From NCBI GenBank assembly GCA_029972225.1, contig CP124756.1, positions 3,144,001-3,208,000 on the forward strand: a DNA stretch of 64,000 nucleotides. Direction: 5' to 3'. Each line of letters opens with the position of its first letter. The stretch's first letter is position 1. The position numbers were made by a program, and so were the translations under genes. This document shows positions 21,097 through 28,486 of the stretch, piece by piece. This DNA comes from Candidatus Thiothrix putei (GTDB taxonomy: Bacteria; Pseudomonadota; Gammaproteobacteria; Thiotrichales; Thiotrichaceae). A model generated the notes under the pieces. That model was given only the letters and a program-made list of their open reading frames with translations. It did not search any database and was not told the DNA's origin.

Positions 21097-22386
21097 TCAG
21101 GTGACTTGAAACGCTGGATCAAGCAATAAAGAGCGCACTAAACGCCGTGCTCCCGGTATTTCCGGCAAGGGTTTTAATGGCTTAACGGGCAATAACCATT
21201 CGACCAATTGCCCGGCAGGCACATCGGGGAGTTTTACCCCATTAGCGACTTTTTCATTTAAATTGCCGCGTGACAATTTAGAGAGGTAAGCATTGCGCAC
21301 CAGCAAGGTTTGGGTACTGATCCAGTGTTCACCGCCCGCCCAGCCTTTGACGTTCGGCGGGTCAAATAATTCTTGCCCCAATAAACGGCACAGATTCAGC
21401 ATTTCCTGGGTAGATTCGCGGGGATACGGCAACATGCGTACTGTGCCAATCACCAATTCCACTGGGGATTTTACCAAAGTACCACGGTTTGCCGTTGCCC
21501 AGAATGCTTCACTGTTCAATACCGTGCGCATTAAACCCTTGATGTCGTAATTCGATTGCCGTAATTGTTGCGCCCAAGTACGAATCAGTACCGGATCAGG
21601 CCGATTGCTGACGAACGCCAGCCAGAATTTTTCCGTCAGGCGTTCAGCAGTGCGGGGGTGTGCTAACAACAGCTTAACAATGTCATCGCCGTTGAAATGC
21701 CCGGTTTTGCCTAAAAAGGTGAGTTGCCCTGCGGAGTGTTCGTCAGTACGAATCACAAACTTACCCGTTTGATGATCGACGCGCCAGCCCGTAAAGGCTT
21801 GCGTTGCCGCTTTCACATCGGTTTCACGGTAATGCCCCCGTCCGATGGTAAATAACTCCAATAATTCGCGGGCAAAATTTTCGTTGGGCTGATTTTTGTT
21901 ATTTTGATGCCCATCTAAATACATCAGCATAGCAGGGTCACGCGCAATGGCTTGCAATAATTCCGCAAAACTCCCCAGTGCATGACGGCGGAATAACAGA
22001 TTTTGTTGGTGTAACAGGCTGGGCTGCAAGGTCTTTTGAATGGAGGATGTGAAGTGATTGTGCCAAAACAACGTCATGCGTTCGAGAAATGGCGTTTTGC
22101 TAGTCAACATCTGCTCTACCCACCACGCCTGCAAGCTTTTGCCCTCGCGTTGTGAGATGGCCCAGGCAGAATTACGACTTTTCATATCGTTCAAACGCAT
22201 CGGTTCTAACTTCAGCCAAGGCGTCATGGCTGGAGCAGGTTTCAATGCCTCAGGTTTTGGATGCAACACCAATTCGACAGCATCTTGTGTAGAGCGACCT
22301 TCCAAGTGTTTGATAGCATCCCATTCTGCGCCTAAGCCAGTGCGTGATACCAGATGTGCTGCATCTTTAAAAGCAAGTAATCCCAT
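21097..22386 (-). CDS. DUF1800 domain protein
   Basis: A 429-residue DUF1800 protein. Family motifs include AAHLVSRTGLG near the N terminus, ERMTLFWHNHF, NENFARELLELFTIG, FTGWRV and PPNVKGWAGG. DUF1800 genes are almost always paired with DUF1501 genes, as here (25 bp to the preferred DUF1501 start), and the pair is probably one operon. No clear signal peptide is visible at this start. Biochemical function is unknown; a joint role in an exported complex is inferred from the conserved pairing. Confidence 0.9.
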   Translation of the reverse strand: MGLLAFKDAAHLVSRTGLGAEWDAIKHLEGRSTQDAVELVLHPKPEALKPAPAMTPWLKLEPMRLNDMKSRNSAWAISQREGKSLQAWWVEQMLTSKTPFLERMTLFWHNHFTSSIQKTLQPSLLHQQNLLFRRHALGSFAELLQAIARDPAMLMYLDGHQNNKNQPNENFARELLELFTIGRGHYRETDVKAATQAFTGWRVDHQTGKFVIRTDEHSAGQLTFLGKTGHFNGDDIVKLLLAHPRTAERLTEKFWLAFVSNRPDPVLIRTWAQQLRQSNYDIKGLMRTVLNSEAFWATANRGTLVKSPVELVIGTVRMLPYPRESTQEMLNLCRLLGQELFDPPNVKGWAGGEHWISTQTLLVRNAYLSKLSRGNLNEKVANGVKLPDVPAGQLVEWLLPVKPLKPLPEIPGARRLVRSLLLDPAFQVT

Positions 22387-22476
22387 AACCTTACTGCGCT
22401 AGAAATAATATTAATAGTAACGTAACTGAAGGGTAAGTTTAGACCAAATTTTAATCTTAACGGCAGATTAATAAGA

Positions 22477-23496
22477 TTATTTTTCAAGCTTTATGCCGCT
22501 AAGCGAAATGAAAAAGGCGATAAGCGATACTAGTGATGCCAAAGCACTGATGAATAACTCAGTCGTTTTACGCAGCACCCGCACCGTACCCAACGCACTT
22601 TTCCCTAAAAACTTCATGATACCCTTGGTGTGCACGCCATACTTTAGGCTAATTTTTTCCAAACGGATTAAATCTTCGCCACTTTCAACGTATTTCAACA
22701 AATGTACGGCATCAGCAGTAGAACTGGCCTTGCGAATGCTATTCACCTGTTCCGCCGTTTGTTTCAGTGCACGCACCGCTTGCGGGTTATAAGCCTTTAA
22801 TCCTGCTTTACTGATACCATCCAGATTTTTTTCAATACGCGCTGCTAATAGAAATCCTTTATAGTCGAACACATCTGAACCCTGCCTGAGCAGAAAGCGC
22901 TGAAATCCCGGTGTTAGCCTGCCAGCGCGTGCTGCCAATTTTGTGGTAGAAATACCACTTTTTGCGGGCGAAGCTACTCCTGCACTCGCCACGGTCGCTG
23001 CGGTTAACCCCACACCGACACCCGCCAAGGTGACAATCAATTCGTTGACTGGCTCACCCTTGGCATACAATTGATATTGCTCCCACAAATCGCGGGCATC
23101 CCCGACCACGGTGAAATCGGCGGTAATTGCCCCCGCCACACCTGCGCCACTGCTGGCTTCACCGTCTAAAAAACCACTGGCGAAATCATTGACAGTACGG
23201 CGAGCGGTATTGAGCGGTGATTCCAAACGTTGCAATTCTGCCTCAAATTCAGCCGGATCAACGGCGTAACCGAAGGTATCAGCAAGACTTAAATACATCC
23301 GCGCATCGGCGGGATTGTTGTTGGCAATGGCTTCCTGCACTTGCTGGCGCACCTCTTCCGCACTGACTTGATGCAACATTAATTGCGCCACGTCTGCCGC
23401 CATTTCATCGTATTGCCAATAATCCAGCAATGCCTTCAAACTGCCGACTAATAGCACTAATGACACCAATAAAACGGTAAAATTCCAAATTTTCAT
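22477..23496 (-). CDS. Hypothetical membrane-anchored protein
   Basis: A 339-residue protein not assigned to a family. An N-terminal transmembrane helix (residues about 5-25), an acidic helical segment (30-100), a Gly/Ala-rich hydrophobic segment near 150-175 (TLAGVGVGLTAATVASAG) and a C-terminal hydrophobic stretch (about 310-335) suggest two or three membrane passes. It starts 10 bp after the metA stop and is probably co-transcribed with metA, but the context gives no functional clue. It is intact and its codon use resembles its neighbours. Confidence 0.7.
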   Translation of the reverse strand: MKIWNFTVLLVSLVLLVGSLKALLDYWQYDEMAADVAQLMLHQVSAEEVRQQVQEAIANNNPADARMYLSLADTFGYAVDPAEFEAELQRLESPLNTARRTVNDFASGFLDGEASSGAGVAGAITADFTVVGDARDLWEQYQLYAKGEPVNELIVTLAGVGVGLTAATVASAGVASPAKSGISTTKLAARAGRLTPGFQRFLLRQGSDVFDYKGFLLAARIEKNLDGISKAGLKAYNPQAVRALKQTAEQVNSIRKASSTADAVHLLKYVESGEDLIRLEKISLKYGVHTKGIMKFLGKSALGTVRVLRKTTELFISALASLVSLIAFFISLSGIKLEK

Positions 23497-23505
23497 TATC
23501 TTAGT

Positions 23506-24591
23506 CTAGCGCATTCCCAGCGTTTGACGTAAACCTAAGGGGTCATTGGGGTCGACACCTTCCATAAATGGCTTACGGCGGTCGTTATTGGTAATCTGGT
23601 AAACCTTGCCGATCCAATTGCTGTAAAACACTTTGGCGGTATCGCGCCAAGTATTGTGCAACATCGGCAGCAACAAGGTTTCGGGGAACTCCGGCAAGGG
23701 CTTGCCTTGGCGTTTGGCGGCTTCCTGTGCCAAGCGGTATTCGGTGAGAATCGCTTTGGCTTTGGGGCGCAAATAGTTTTCGGGAAAGGGCGGGTAATCC
23801 TCCCGTATCCCGTCAAACCAACGCAGGGTTTCACGGCGGTATTCTTTCAGCAAACTTACCTGATCGTATTCGGGGTGCGCTTGCAAAAAAATCATGCGGA
23901 ACAGATCAGGGCTGACCGCCATGTGTACGCCCGCCTCCTGACTTTCCACCAATATTTGCACACCGACAGCTTCCAGTTCCGCACGGTCAATTTGATTGAA
24001 ACGCGAATGTGGCACGTCAAAGCGCGTATTCAAATCATTCACCAGCGGGTGTTCCGGCATAGTCACGGCATGGCTGTACACGCCCCAACGCTTGAATCCC
24101 AGCGGGCGGCGGCGGATTCCCCACAAATGTTGCACCAGCGCATGGCTTGCCAAACACGAACACAAGGTAGAGGTGACATTTTCCTGCGCCCAAGCAACCA
24201 CCTCGCACAAACCATCCCAAAACGGTTCGTCTTCCAAATGTTGCGCGGCAGGGTTTGCGCCGGTAATGATCAGCGCATCCAAACCTTGTTCCTGCAAATC
24301 GGCAAACTTTTCGTAATACTGGTCGAGGTAGGCTTGCGCTTTGGCACTGCGCGGCAAACTGTCCAGCGTAAACGGGTGGATATGAAATTGCGCAATCAGA
24401 TTGGATTCGCCTACTAACCGGAAAAACTGGCGTTCGGTTGCTGCCAACGCCGCATCCGGCATCATATTGAGGAAACCGATATGCAGCTCGCGAATATCCT
24501 GATTGAAGGCGTAATCTTCACTCAGAATGGTTTGGCCTTCTTGACGCAGGCGTTCAAACGTTGGCAATGCAGTGTGTGCAACTAATGGCAT
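23506..24591 (-). CDS. metA: Homoserine O-succinyltransferase family (MetA)
   Basis: Transfers an acyl group, normally succinyl, from acyl-CoA to homoserine in the first committed step of methionine synthesis. The 361-residue protein belongs to the HTS family. LNMMP is at residues 41-45, and TSTLCSC at 141-147 aligns with the region of the E. coli nucleophile, making Cys146 the probable catalytic residue. HPEYD further on carries the His/Glu pair, and an N-terminal ILSEDYA motif is present. Acyl specificity (succinyl versus acetyl) cannot be read reliably from sequence in this family. It lies between the ATPase gene and the unknown membrane protein, all on the minus strand. Confidence 0.85.
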   Translation of the reverse strand: MPLVAHTALPTFERLRQEGQTILSEDYAFNQDIRELHIGFLNMMPDAALAATERQFFRLVGESNLIAQFHIHPFTLDSLPRSAKAQAYLDQYYEKFADLQEQGLDALIITGANPAAQHLEDEPFWDGLCEVVAWAQENVTSTLCSCLASHALVQHLWGIRRRPLGFKRWGVYSHAVTMPEHPLVNDLNTRFDVPHSRFNQIDRAELEAVGVQILVESQEAGVHMAVSPDLFRMIFLQAHPEYDQVSLLKEYRRETLRWFDGIREDYPPFPENYLRPKAKAILTEYRLAQEAAKRQGKPLPEFPETLLLPMLHNTWRDTAKVFYSNWIGKVYQITNNDRRKPFMEGVDPNDPLGLRQTLGMR

Positions 24592-24618
24592 AGGAATCCC
24601 TCCCCTTACCCAGCAATC

Positions 24619-25467
24619 TTAAGCATGACGCGCAATCGCCATTTCAATCAAGGCATTGAAATCGGCTTCATCACGCACTTGCGCGGCTTCTTCCGACGTA
24701 ACCGTGTAGCCGTAGTCGTGCGCAATCGCCTCGTAACGCGGCAAACGTGAATGGAACAAACGCGGGAATACCCAGCGGGTGAAATCATCCGGGATCATTT
24801 CGGCAGCGTATTGCAGCCCTTGTTCTTGCAGGTATACCGCCAAATGTTCGCGCAAGAAATTCGGGCGGTAATACAACGGCTTCGGGTCACTACGGGCGCG
24901 GTCGATTAGCTTTTGCTCTTCATCTTTAGTGGTGACTTTGATGTACAGAATCAGGGTATTTTCTGCCAACAAATCAAACACGCCCGGTTCTTCCAACTCG
25001 CACAAGCTGCCGCCTGCGTCATTGACGAAATGCGAATAGCCGTAAATCGTTTGGGCTTTGCGAATGAATTCCGGCACGTCACGCATGGCGGCAATTTCGG
25101 CTTCGCGGTATTGCGCTTGGCGTTGAATGAACGCATCCAGCGGTACGCCGCCGAGTTCGGGATTGCCTAATTTGCCAACGAATGACAGCACCGGCCCCAG
25201 ATCATTCACGCGGATATTGTTGCGGATGTAGATCCAATCATTACGCAATAACTCGCGCAAGAACGGCACTTTCATCGCCTGTTCTTTAATCAAATCAAGA
25301 ATGTCTTCATCCAGATAGCACGTACCAATGCGGTAGTCACCGGAATAGTGGAACCAGTTATGGTTACGCAGCATACTGGAAATATGGGTTTTACCAACAC
25401 CAGACATGCCCAACAGCGTGACTTTTTTGTGTTCCCATTGGCGGTATTCTTCTACGGTTAAACGCAC
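24619..25467 (-). CDS. P-loop NTPase of unknown function
   Basis: The Walker A motif GMSGVGKT follows closely after the start, then comes a roughly 280-residue alpha/beta protein with YRIGTCYLDEDILD, a GGVPLDAF segment and a C-terminal helical tail. It resembles nucleoside or shikimate-kinase-like P-loop proteins but I cannot name the family. The start chosen is GTG at 25467 because CGGAG sits 7 nt upstream; an ATG at 25515 would add 16 basic residues but has no visible ribosome-binding site. Longer readings would overlap the divergent dus gene. The metA gene follows 27 bp downstream. Confidence 0.7.
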   Translation of the reverse strand: MRLTVEEYRQWEHKKVTLLGMSGVGKTHISSMLRNHNWFHYSGDYRIGTCYLDEDILDLIKEQAMKVPFLRELLRNDWIYIRNNIRVNDLGPVLSFVGKLGNPELGGVPLDAFIQRQAQYREAEIAAMRDVPEFIRKAQTIYGYSHFVNDAGGSLCELEEPGVFDLLAENTLILYIKVTTKDEEQKLIDRARSDPKPLYYRPNFLREHLAVYLQEQGLQYAAEMIPDDFTRWVFPRLFHSRLPRYEAIAHDYGYTVTSEEAAQVRDEADFNALIEMAIARHA

Positions 25468-25561
25468 ACTAAATCTCCGTACAGGTAGTTTCTTATAGGG
25501 CAGATACTTTAGCATAACCGGATTGTTTTGCCGTGTTAAACTGCACGCCCACGATACACTC

Positions 25562-26602
25562 ATGAACACGATGAAAATTGGCGCTTACACACTCGATAAC
25601 AACCTGATTGTCGCCCCAATGGCAGGCGTGACCGACCGCCCGTTCCGTACCTTATGCAAACATTTTGGTGCAGGTCATGCGGTCAGTGAAATGATGTCGG
25701 TGGATGCGACCTTGTATGCGCAGAAAAAATCCTTGTACCGCGCCGATTTCGAGGGGGAACTTGCGCCGATTTCGGCACAGATTGCGGGGTCTGAACCGGA
25801 AATGTTGGCGGAAGCAGCGCGTTATCAGGTGGCGAATGGGGCGCAGATTGTAGACATCAATATGGGCTGCCCTGCCCGCAAGGTTTGCCGCAAGCTGGCA
25901 GGCTCGGCTCTATTGAAAGATGAGGATTTGGTTAAGCGGATTCTGGATGCGGTGGTGTCTGCGGTGGCTGTGCCGGTGACGTTGAAAACCCGTCTGGGGT
26001 ACGTCAATGGCGAGGAAAATATTCTGCGGGTTGCGGACATGGCGCAACAGGCGGGCATTGCGGCACTGGCGATTCATGGGCGCACGCGCGAACAAATGTA
26101 CACAGGTGAGGCGCGTTATGAGCTGATTCGCGAGGTGAAACGCCACGCCACGATTCCCATCATTGCCAATGGCGACATTGATAGCCCGCAAAAAGCCAAA
26201 GCGGTGCTGGAGGCGACTGGCGCGGATGCGATTATGATCGGGCGGGCAGCGCAGGGGCGACCGTGGATTTTTCGGGAAATCGCGCATTATTTGCAAACCG
26301 GCGAGGAATTGCCGCCGCCGAACATTTCCGAAGTCCACGCGGTATTGCTGGGGCATTTAGATGATCTGTATCAGTTTTACGGGGAATATTCGGGGTGTCG
26401 CATCGCCCGCAAGCATATTGCTTGGTACACCAATGGGCTGCATGACAGCAATGCGTTTCGGCAGGCGATGTATGCGCAGGATAGTACGGCGGGGCAGGCA
26501 CGGGCGGTGGATGCGTATTTTCAGGCGTTGTTGGTGCGGGATGAACGGCTGAATTATGAATCGAGTTCAGGCCAGAAATCATCAGCCATAAACTGCTCGT
26601 AA
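25562..26602 (+). CDS. dusB: tRNA-dihydrouridine synthase (DusB type)
   Basis: An FMN-dependent enzyme reducing specific uridines in tRNA. Motifs: APMAGVTDRPFR at the N terminus, NMGCPARKVCRK with the catalytic Cys, KTRLGY, AIHGRTREQMY, ANGDIDS and MIGRAAQGRPWIF. The ATG at 25562 (or 25571) is preferred over a TTG at 25523, which would add a non-conserved leader. The length, about 346 residues, is slightly long because the last 20 or so residues, overlapping the convergent DUF29 gene by 49 bp, are not conserved. Unlike in E. coli there is no fis gene downstream. Confidence 0.93.
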   Translation: MNTMKIGAYTLDNNLIVAPMAGVTDRPFRTLCKHFGAGHAVSEMMSVDATLYAQKKSLYRADFEGELAPISAQIAGSEPEMLAEAARYQVANGAQIVDINMGCPARKVCRKLAGSALLKDEDLVKRILDAVVSAVAVPVTLKTRLGYVNGEENILRVADMAQQAGIAALAIHGRTREQMYTGEARYELIREVKRHATIPIIANGDIDSPQKAKAVLEATGADAIMIGRAAQGRPWIFREIAHYLQTGEELPPPNISEVHAVLLGHLDDLYQFYGEYSGCRIARKHIAWYTNGLHDSNAFRQAMYAQDSTAGQARAVDAYFQALLVRDERLNYESSSGQKSSAINCS

Positions 26603-26997
26603 TCCCACGGACACGTTTCGGGGAATATTTCCGGCGCAAGCCCAGTTTCACGTACTGCACCAGACACCGCATAACGGTAAGCAGATTCAATTAAAGCAGA
26701 CAGCTTGCTTTTTAAACCGGGATTCTCTTTGAGATGCCCGACAATCCGTTGACGCTGTTCAATGATCGTAAATTTCCAGCTTCGCCCCTGATATGCTGGC
26801 TGATATTGCCATTTCAACAGGTGCATGAGTAAGGTTTCTAAAAAAGACTGCAAGGCACGTTTTTCCGACTTACTCATGTCCTCAACTTCCTCGATGATGT
26901 GTTCCCAGTCCACTTGGTCAAACTTGCGTTCGCGCAGTAGCGCTGCCTGTTGCAAAGACCATGTGTAGAGGTCTTGATCGTAAGCGACATTCGCCAT
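26554..26997 (-). CDS. DUF29 family protein
   Basis: A 147-residue DUF29 protein: YDQDLYTWSLQQAALLRERKFDQVDW at the N terminus (motif split around DLYxW and QAxLLRxxxF), HIIEEVEDM, LLMHLLKWQYQP and a C-terminal ETCPW. DUF29 proteins are small, all-helical and abundant in cyanobacteria and filamentous bacteria; function is unknown. The 3' end overlaps dusB by 49 bp on the opposite strand. It lies downstream of the DGR locus on the same strand but is separated by 182 bp. Confidence 0.88.
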   Translation of the reverse strand: MANVAYDQDLYTWSLQQAALLRERKFDQVDWEHIIEEVEDMSKSEKRALQSFLETLLMHLLKWQYQPAYQGRSWKFTIIEQRQRIVGHLKENPGLKSKLSALIESAYRYAVSGAVRETGLAPEIFPETCPWDYEQFMADDFWPELDS

Positions 26998-27179
26998 GTT
27001 GACGCCTCCTCAATAATTGCTGATAGGCGAAGAATAACATAAATGGGTGAAGAAACCCCATCGGCAAGCGTTCGGCTCTGCCTACTAGCATACCGTGGGG
27101 CATTAGCTTTTCGCCGTAATGCAAGACACCACGGACAGGGCAACAGTCTGGTCAAGTGTCGCTGCTGCTGACATTTGAG

Positions 27180-27725
27180 CTAGGAGAGGACGAGGCGGAA
27201 GCCTATGTTGTTGTTCCGATTATCCGGCGTGTTGTTGTTACGGTTATCAGTACCTTTAAAACGCCGTTGCAGTAAATCATGCAGAATCTGATGGTCAATG
27301 CTGGGGAAATAGCCGGAAATATCGGTTTTGACGAACCACGGGTAACGCCGCAGGTTGGCTTGCACTTGGGCAATGGCACGGTGTACGCCCTTGCCCGGGC
27401 GGCAGGCGTAGGTGGTGGGGACGAGGGTACGTTCAAACACCGGCTCGGCAAGGTTCATGATGGCGTGGTGCAACACCCGGTCTTCAAAACAGGCTGCGTG
27501 GATCAGGCGTTCTTTGGGGTCGTGGATGTGGAATTCGCGGTAGCGGGCATAGGGGGCTTTAGCCTGCAAAATGTCTGCTGCCAGTTTGTTGAGGTTGTAG
27601 TCTAGCCGCTGAGTGAAGTGGATAACATCGGGGCGGTGGTGTTTGCCGCGTGCGGCTTTCCACACTGCCAGCATCAAATTGTCGATGGCGGCTATGTCAG
27701 CCAGCCGGATGCAATGACGTTTCAT
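27180..27725 (-). pseudogene. DGR-type reverse transcriptase, truncated and fused to the template repeat
   Basis: From ATG 27725 the frame encodes about 155 residues of an RT N-terminal half: the REFHIHDPKERLIH region, ACRPGKGVHRAIAQVQ and FVKTDISGYFPSIDHQIL, which carries the first catalytic Asp. It then passes at about 27250 into the adenine-rich template repeat (RNNNTPDNRNNN) and stops at 27180. The palm half with YxDD, the DGR-typical motif 4 and the thumb are absent; a functional RT is typically 300-450 residues. The simplest reading is one deletion joining the middle of the RT to the middle of the TR in frame. The 5' end overlaps the HRDC gene by 29 bp, as in an operon. Catalytic activity is very unlikely. 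Confidence 0.85.
27186..27248 (-). repeat. DGR template repeat (TR), 5'-truncated
   Basis: On the minus strand this reads as AAC-rich codons (R-NNN-TPDNR-NNN-I-GFRLV). It aligns without gaps to the VR at 28496-28558. In the first 60 positions 15 of 21 adenines differ and only 2 of 39 other positions differ (9 and 48). The 12 bases TTCCGCCTCGTC at the 3' end are identical, matching the expected homing-initiation end. Upstream of 27248 the sequence is RT-like rather than TR-like, so the 5' part of the TR is missing. Confidence 0.9.
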
Positions 27726-28284
27726 CGGCTTGGGTTGTCCGTGTAGGAGCTTGCCCTGCAAGCGATTCCCCCGAAGAATCGCCAGCAAGGCTGGCTCCTA
27801 CAGAAGAAGGAGGGGCAGCGGATGACTGGAACTCGGTTTTCAGCAGGGTGAGGAAGCGTTCGCCGTATTTTTCCAGCTTAGCGTCACCCACGCCGTTAAT
27901 TTCACCCAAGGCGGCGGCAGTCGTCACGCGCTTTGTCACCATATCTGCCATTTGGGCATTGGAGATGATGGCATAGACCGGGGTGTTTTCGGCTTCGGAG
28001 ATGGCTTTGCGCAAGTCCCGCAGTTTGGCGTAGACAGCGAAATCTTCTGCACCCAGAATCTCACGGTAATCGACTTGCCCGCGTTTATCGACCGCTTTGG
28101 TGGGTTTGCTGGGTGAAGATGAAGGCTCCAGATAGGTCACGCACACTGACCAGTAGCAAAATTCACTGCGCTCGACAAAGCGTTTATCCACTGACACCAG
28201 CCGATGCCGGGTGCAGAAATCGTCGATGGTTTCCTGATCGCTATCAGGCTCCAGCGCATCCACGCTGAAAAACTGTAATTTCAT
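27697..28284 (-). CDS. HRDC-domain DGR accessory protein
   Basis: A 195-residue protein starting MKLQFFSVDALEPDS at ATG 28284, supported by GAGAGG just upstream; longer readings have no such site. The N-terminal 85 residues are an uncharacterised domain typical of phage- or mobile-element-linked HRDC proteins. Residues about 95-165 form an HRDC nucleic-acid-binding fold (YAKLRDLRKAISEAENTPVYAI, split as KLRDLR and VYAIISNAQM, then INGVGDAKLEKYGERFL). HRDC-domain genes are a known alternative to avd as DGR accessories. The last 35 or so residues (SLAGDSSGESLAGQ) are encoded by a REP-like insertion, so the native C terminus is probably lost or altered. Confidence 0.8.
   Translation of the reverse strand: MKLQFFSVDALEPDSDQETIDDFCTRHRLVSVDKRFVERSEFCYWSVCVTYLEPSSSPSKPTKAVDKRGQVDYREILGAEDFAVYAKLRDLRKAISEAENTPVYAIISNAQMADMVTKRVTTAAALGEINGVGDAKLEKYGERFLTLLKTEFQSSAAPPSSVGASLAGDSSGESLAGQAPTRTTQADETSLHPAG
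27742..27802. repeat. REP-like palindromic element
   Basis: TGTAGGAGC (27742-27750) and GCTCCTACA (27794-27802) form the outer stem, with GCGATTC/GAATCGC as an inner stem. The layout resembles REP elements that begin GTAGGAGC in other gammaproteobacteria. It lies across the end of the HRDC gene, just before the RT start. A half-copy is in the TIR gene at 30021-30048. Confidence 0.8.
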
Positions 28285-28449
28285 AACCTCTCCCTTCCTT
28301 GGTAAAAATAAATTGATCATTGCTAAAAAATCCGCGACGCAAGGGGCTAAAGCCCCCTGCACCCCCAAAGAGTGGCGTGCCCTGCTCCACCAAATGCTGG
28401 GCTACTCTGATAACGCCCTGCATTTGGCTACGCTGGTCACGCCACAAGA

Positions 28450-28463
28450 GCCGCCCCGGCGGC
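28450..28463. other. GC-rich hairpin/cruciform downstream of the VR
   Basis: A perfect palindrome GCCGCC-CC-GGCGGC lies 24-37 bp beyond the stop of the variable protein gene and 33 bp from the VR end. There is no T tract, so it is a poor terminator. In the Bordetella phage DGR a GC-rich hairpin just downstream of the VR stimulates mutagenic homing; this one has a similar position. Confidence 0.5.
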
Positions 28464-28486
28464 CTGTGCTTTTCCTGAGCAGCAGC

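Noticed and set aside
22451-22471. Hairpin TTAATCT/AGATTAA after the gene at 22477
   Set aside because: AT-only stem without a clear T tract; too weak to call a terminator.
27180-27725. Retron or group II intron RT
   Set aside because: The frame-end sequence matches a DGR template repeat with adenine-specific differences, and an HRDC accessory is present; no msr/msd or intron domains are visible.
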